Below, piece by piece: positions 43,814 to 45,686 of a DNA stretch of 45,686 nucleotides. The notes beneath the pieces are model-generated. The model was not told the origin of the DNA. It saw only the letters and a program-made list of their open reading frames with translations, and made no database searches. Source of the DNA: Burkholderiales bacterium (GTDB lineage Bacteria > Pseudomonadota > Gammaproteobacteria > Burkholderiales > Casimicrobiaceae); assembly GCA_020851255.1 (NCBI GenBank), contig JADZDA010000010.1:1-45686 (forward strand), given 5' to 3'. The translations under genes and the position numbers were made by a program. Positions within the stretch are counted from its first letter, which is position 1, and every line of letters starts with the position of its first letter.

Positions 43814-43923
43814 CATAAAGAGGCTGTAGGCGTATCGTTAATGACACTCTGCGCTTGGCAACCGAGGGAGAGCGATGATACTTGGGTGAACCCCTGTGTC
43901 CTGTTGAGTTTCGTTAATGAAAC
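43802..43923. promoter_or_regulatory. Three related operator-like sites before and at hipB start
   Basis: TTTCATAAATGAC (43802-43814), TATCGTTAATGAC (43833-43845) and GTTTCGTTAATGAAAC (43908-43923) share the core TC-N-TAATGA or a close variant. The third is a near-perfect dyad (GTTTC/GAAAC) with the hipB ATG (43917) inside it. The first overlaps the M16 stop codon. Repeated dyads over the promoter and start codon fit cooperative autorepression by HipB. Confidence 0.5.
43853..43877 (+). mobile_element. Possible remnant of an IS3-type leader
   Basis: CTTGGCAACCGAGGGAGAG followed by CGATGA here resembles CTTGGTAACCGAGGAGAG then GACGATGA directly before the transposase start at 45644. A TTCATAAATG (43803) also matches TTCATAAGTG (45589). 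The ATG here opens only four codons before a stop. It may be a decayed left end of a related insertion sequence. Confidence 0.3.
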
Positions 43924-44255
43924 AGTCGCCAGATGTTCCCCTCGAAGTCGCCGAGCAGCTTCGCGTACTGGGTGAGCACATCCGGGTCGCGCGCATCCGG
44001 CGCCGAAAGGGGCAGGCGGAACTCGCCAGCGCCTGCGGGATCGGTCGCACGACCCTGCATCGGATCGAGGCGGGCTCGCCGGGTACCACCATCGGCAACG
44101 TCTACGCGGTGCTGTGGGCGCTCGGCCTGCTGACCTCGACCCGCGCGGTGGCCGACCCGGACGCCGACCAGCATGGCAAGACCCTCGAGGCCGCGCGACG
44201 CGTCAAACGCGTCGTGCGCGGCTCGACGGCCGACACGGAAGACAGCGACTTCTAG
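43917..44255 (+). CDS. hipB: HipB-like antitoxin (XRE family)
   Basis: 112 aa. HTH region IRRRKGQAELASACGIGRTTLHRIEAG (about residues 28-54), then NVYAVLWALGLL as in HipB proteins, and a basic/acidic tail ending in STADTEDSDF. It lies 9 bp before hipA in the same direction. HipB sequesters the HipA kinase and represses the operon. The start codon is embedded in a dyad, consistent with autoregulation. Confidence 0.9.
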   Translation: MKQSPDVPLEVAEQLRVLGEHIRVARIRRRKGQAELASACGIGRTTLHRIEAGSPGTTIGNVYAVLWALGLLTSTRAVADPDADQHGKTLEAARRVKRVVRGSTADTEDSDF

Positions 44256-44264
44256 CATCCCGCC

Positions 44265-45545
44265 GTGGCGCTCGCTCATCCCCGCGTCTACGTCTACATC
44301 CAGTTGCCGGGGAGCTTCGACTGGGTGCCTTGCGCGTCGCTCGTGGTTCGCGAGCCCGGAGCGAACCTGTTCGAGGGCACGTTCACGTACGGTCAGCGCT
44401 ACCTCAAGCGGTCCGGCGTGGTCGCGCTGGATCCCTTCCATCTGCCGCTGCAGGAAGCCCCGCACCGGGTCACCAGGCTGAAGGGCATTCCGGGCGCCGT
44501 CCGTGACGCGAGTCCCGACGCCTGGGGGCGCCGCGTCATACAGGCGAAGCTGCATCGGCCCGACGCCGACATCGGCGAAACCGAGTACCTGCTCCACGGG
44601 CCCGACGATGCCGCGGGCAATCTGCGCTTCGGTCTGACGCGCGACCCGGCGCCGCACCCGCGCAAGATCAATCGGACGCACCAACTGCAGGCGCTCATCG
44701 ACGCGTCCCAGAAGCTCGATCAAGACGGAACGCTGCCCTGGGAGCTGCTCGAATCGCTGGAGCCCGGCACCCGCATGGGCGGCGCGAGGCCGAAGGTGAG
44801 CATCGAGGACGAGCAGCGCATCTGGCTCGCGAAGTTCCCCGAGGAGAGCGACCGCCACAACTGGCAGCGCATCGAGTACGCGACGCTCGAGCTCGCACGT
44901 GCGGCCGGGCTCGACGTGTGCCGCGCGCGAATCGAGCGCGTCGGCACCCAGGACGTGCTGATGCTCGAGCGCTTCGACCGCGAATGGAACCCGGACCGGC
45001 GCGCCTGCGCGCGCCGTGGATTCGTCTCCGGCCTCACGGTGCTCGACGCGGAGGACGGAATCACGGGCCGCGAACGCTGGTCGTATCCGCTGCTCGCCGA
45101 TGAACTGCGTCGCTGGTCGCGCGACCCGCAGGCGGACCGGCGCGAGCTATTCCGCCGGATGGTGTTCAACGCCATGGTCACCAACACCGACGACCATCCG
45201 CGCAATCACGCCCTGCTGGCCGCGGGGTCCGGCTGGCGCCTGTCGCCCGCCTACGATCTCGTGCCGCAGGCGCAGATGTCGCTGGAGCGGCGCGACCTCG
45301 CGCTCACCGTCGGCCGCTTCGGGCGCGCAGCCAGCCTGTACAACCTGCTCTCGCAAACGACGCCTTTCGGTCTGTCGCAGGAAGCCGCGCAGGCGGAGAT
45401 CGACCGCATGTTGGACGTCGTTCGCGGATGGCGCGACCGGTACCGGAGTCACGGCGTGGACCAGCGCGGCCTCGACATGCTGGAACGCGCGATACTGCCG
45501 CCTTCGTTCTTCGCGATGGAGGCGCCGCAAGCCATTGAACCGTAG
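44265..45545 (+). CDS. hipA: HipA-family Ser/Thr kinase toxin
   Basis: 426 aa from GTG 44265, close to the length of E. coli HipA. N-terminal subdomain (VYVYIQLPGSFDWV ... FEGTFTYGQRYL), Gly-rich loop GTRMGGARPKVSI, ATP-lysine in WLAKFP, catalytic Asp D309 in TNTDDHPRNH, the same number as in E. coli HipA, and the metal-binding Asp D331 in LSPAYDLVP. HipA phosphorylates glutamyl-tRNA synthetase and related targets, halting growth. In the Gly-rich loop the regulatory autophosphorylated Ser of HipA (S150) aligns with Arg170; the preceding Thr169 could substitute. Confidence 0.93.
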   Translation: MALAHPRVYVYIQLPGSFDWVPCASLVVREPGANLFEGTFTYGQRYLKRSGVVALDPFHLPLQEAPHRVTRLKGIPGAVRDASPDAWGRRVIQAKLHRPDADIGETEYLLHGPDDAAGNLRFGLTRDPAPHPRKINRTHQLQALIDASQKLDQDGTLPWELLESLEPGTRMGGARPKVSIEDEQRIWLAKFPEESDRHNWQRIEYATLELARAAGLDVCRARIERVGTQDVLMLERFDREWNPDRRACARRGFVSGLTVLDAEDGITGRERWSYPLLADELRRWSRDPQADRRELFRRMVFNAMVTNTDDHPRNHALLAAGSGWRLSPAYDLVPQAQMSLERRDLALTVGRFGRAASLYNLLSQTTPFGLSQEAAQAEIDRMLDVVRGWRDRYRSHGVDQRGLDMLERAILPPSFFAMEAPQAIEP

Positions 45546-45578
45546 TCATGCCGGGCGGATGCGACGTTGGCCCCGGAA

Positions 45579-45686
45579 TGTACGGCAGTTCATAAGTGGA
45601 GGTAATCTGCCTTCATCGATCCTTGGTAACCGAGGAGAGGACGATGAAGAAGTCGAAGTTTTCGGAGGAGCAGATCGCGTACGCCC
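45579..45686 (+). mobile_element. Left end of an IS3-family insertion sequence
   Basis: From about TGTACGGCAG (45580) the sequence runs into a leader and a transposase OrfA start. The exact boundary and terminal repeat cannot be confirmed because the right end is outside the window. Confidence 0.6.
45644..45686 (+). CDS. IS3-family transposase OrfA, N-terminus only
   Basis: Fourteen codons, MKKSKFSEEQIAYA, cut by the window end. This N-terminus is characteristic of OrfA of IS3-family (IS407-group-like) elements, a helix-turn-helix protein that with OrfB, by frameshifting, makes the DDE transposase. AGGAGAGGA precedes the ATG as a ribosome-binding site. Upstream 45546-45578 shows nothing else. 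Confidence 0.85.
   Translation, partial: MKKSKFSEEQIAYA

Noticed and set aside
1-45686. CRISPR arrays, tRNA or rRNA genes, prophage structural genes
   Set aside because: No regular spaced repeats, no cloverleaf-like or rRNA-like sequences, and no phage structural proteins were recognised on reading; only toxin-antitoxin modules and one IS end are mobile-type features.

Overview
The window is high-GC bacterial DNA with long collinear operons, many ATGA/GTGA stop-start overlaps and GTG starts. It carries five intact and one broken 'Bug' (tripartite tricarboxylate transporter, TTT) periplasmic binding proteins, three type III CoA-transferases and many acyl-CoA enzymes. Bug expansion of this kind is best known from Betaproteobacteria (Bordetella, Cupriavidus, Variovorax and relatives), so a soil or water betaproteobacterium is the most likely source. 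That assignment is inference. No rRNA, tRNA or CRISPR array was seen.

Layout. (1) 1-4377: the end of an ABC exporter, an ornithine-cyclodeaminase-family enzyme divergent from a FAD amine/amino-acid oxidase, and a membrane adenylyl cyclase with a c-type-heme sensor motif. (2) 4525-18234: two divergent catabolic operons sharing a 230-bp control region. The leftward one encodes a GST, a Gfo/Idh/MocA dehydrogenase, an aldo/keto reductase and three Bug proteins. The rightward one encodes two small MaoC-fold proteins, two CoA-transferases, a 2-hydroxyacid dehydrogenase, two SDRs, a quinone-oxidoreductase-like enzyme and a crotonase. Together they look like uptake and CoA-dependent breakdown of an unidentified organic acid. 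(3) 18159-23451: a leftward cluster of a three-subunit opine/D-amino-acid dehydrogenase (HcnABC-like architecture), a DadA-like oxidase and a LysR regulator. (4) 23711-30241: one 2176-residue soluble hybrid histidine kinase with an N-terminal hemerythrin domain, twelve PAS-like domains, a kinase core and a receiver.

(5) 30399-37104: an IclR regulator, a crotonase resembling malonyl-type CoA decarboxylases, both subunits of a B12-dependent acyl-CoA mutase, a type III CoA-transferase, the MeaB/ArgK GTPase chaperone and a Bug protein. The content parallels the E. coli sbm-argK-scpB-scpC operon, but the CoA-transferase is of another family and the mutase lacks several usual active-site residues. 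This is the best candidate for an undescribed pathway. (6) 37268-38280: a HigBA-like toxin-antitoxin pair whose toxin start carries a 23-bp tandem duplication, then a decayed partial copy of the Bug gene from region 5. (7) 38278-41317: a LysR regulator divergent from a DapA-family lyase/aldolase plus Bug operon. (8) 41612-43813: a small multi-pass membrane protein and an M16 zinc peptidase. (9) 43917-45686: a HipBA toxin-antitoxin module followed by the start of an IS3-family insertion sequence, with a weakly similar IS-like leader also upstream of hipB. Regions 6 and 9 are the only clear mobile or accessory parts.
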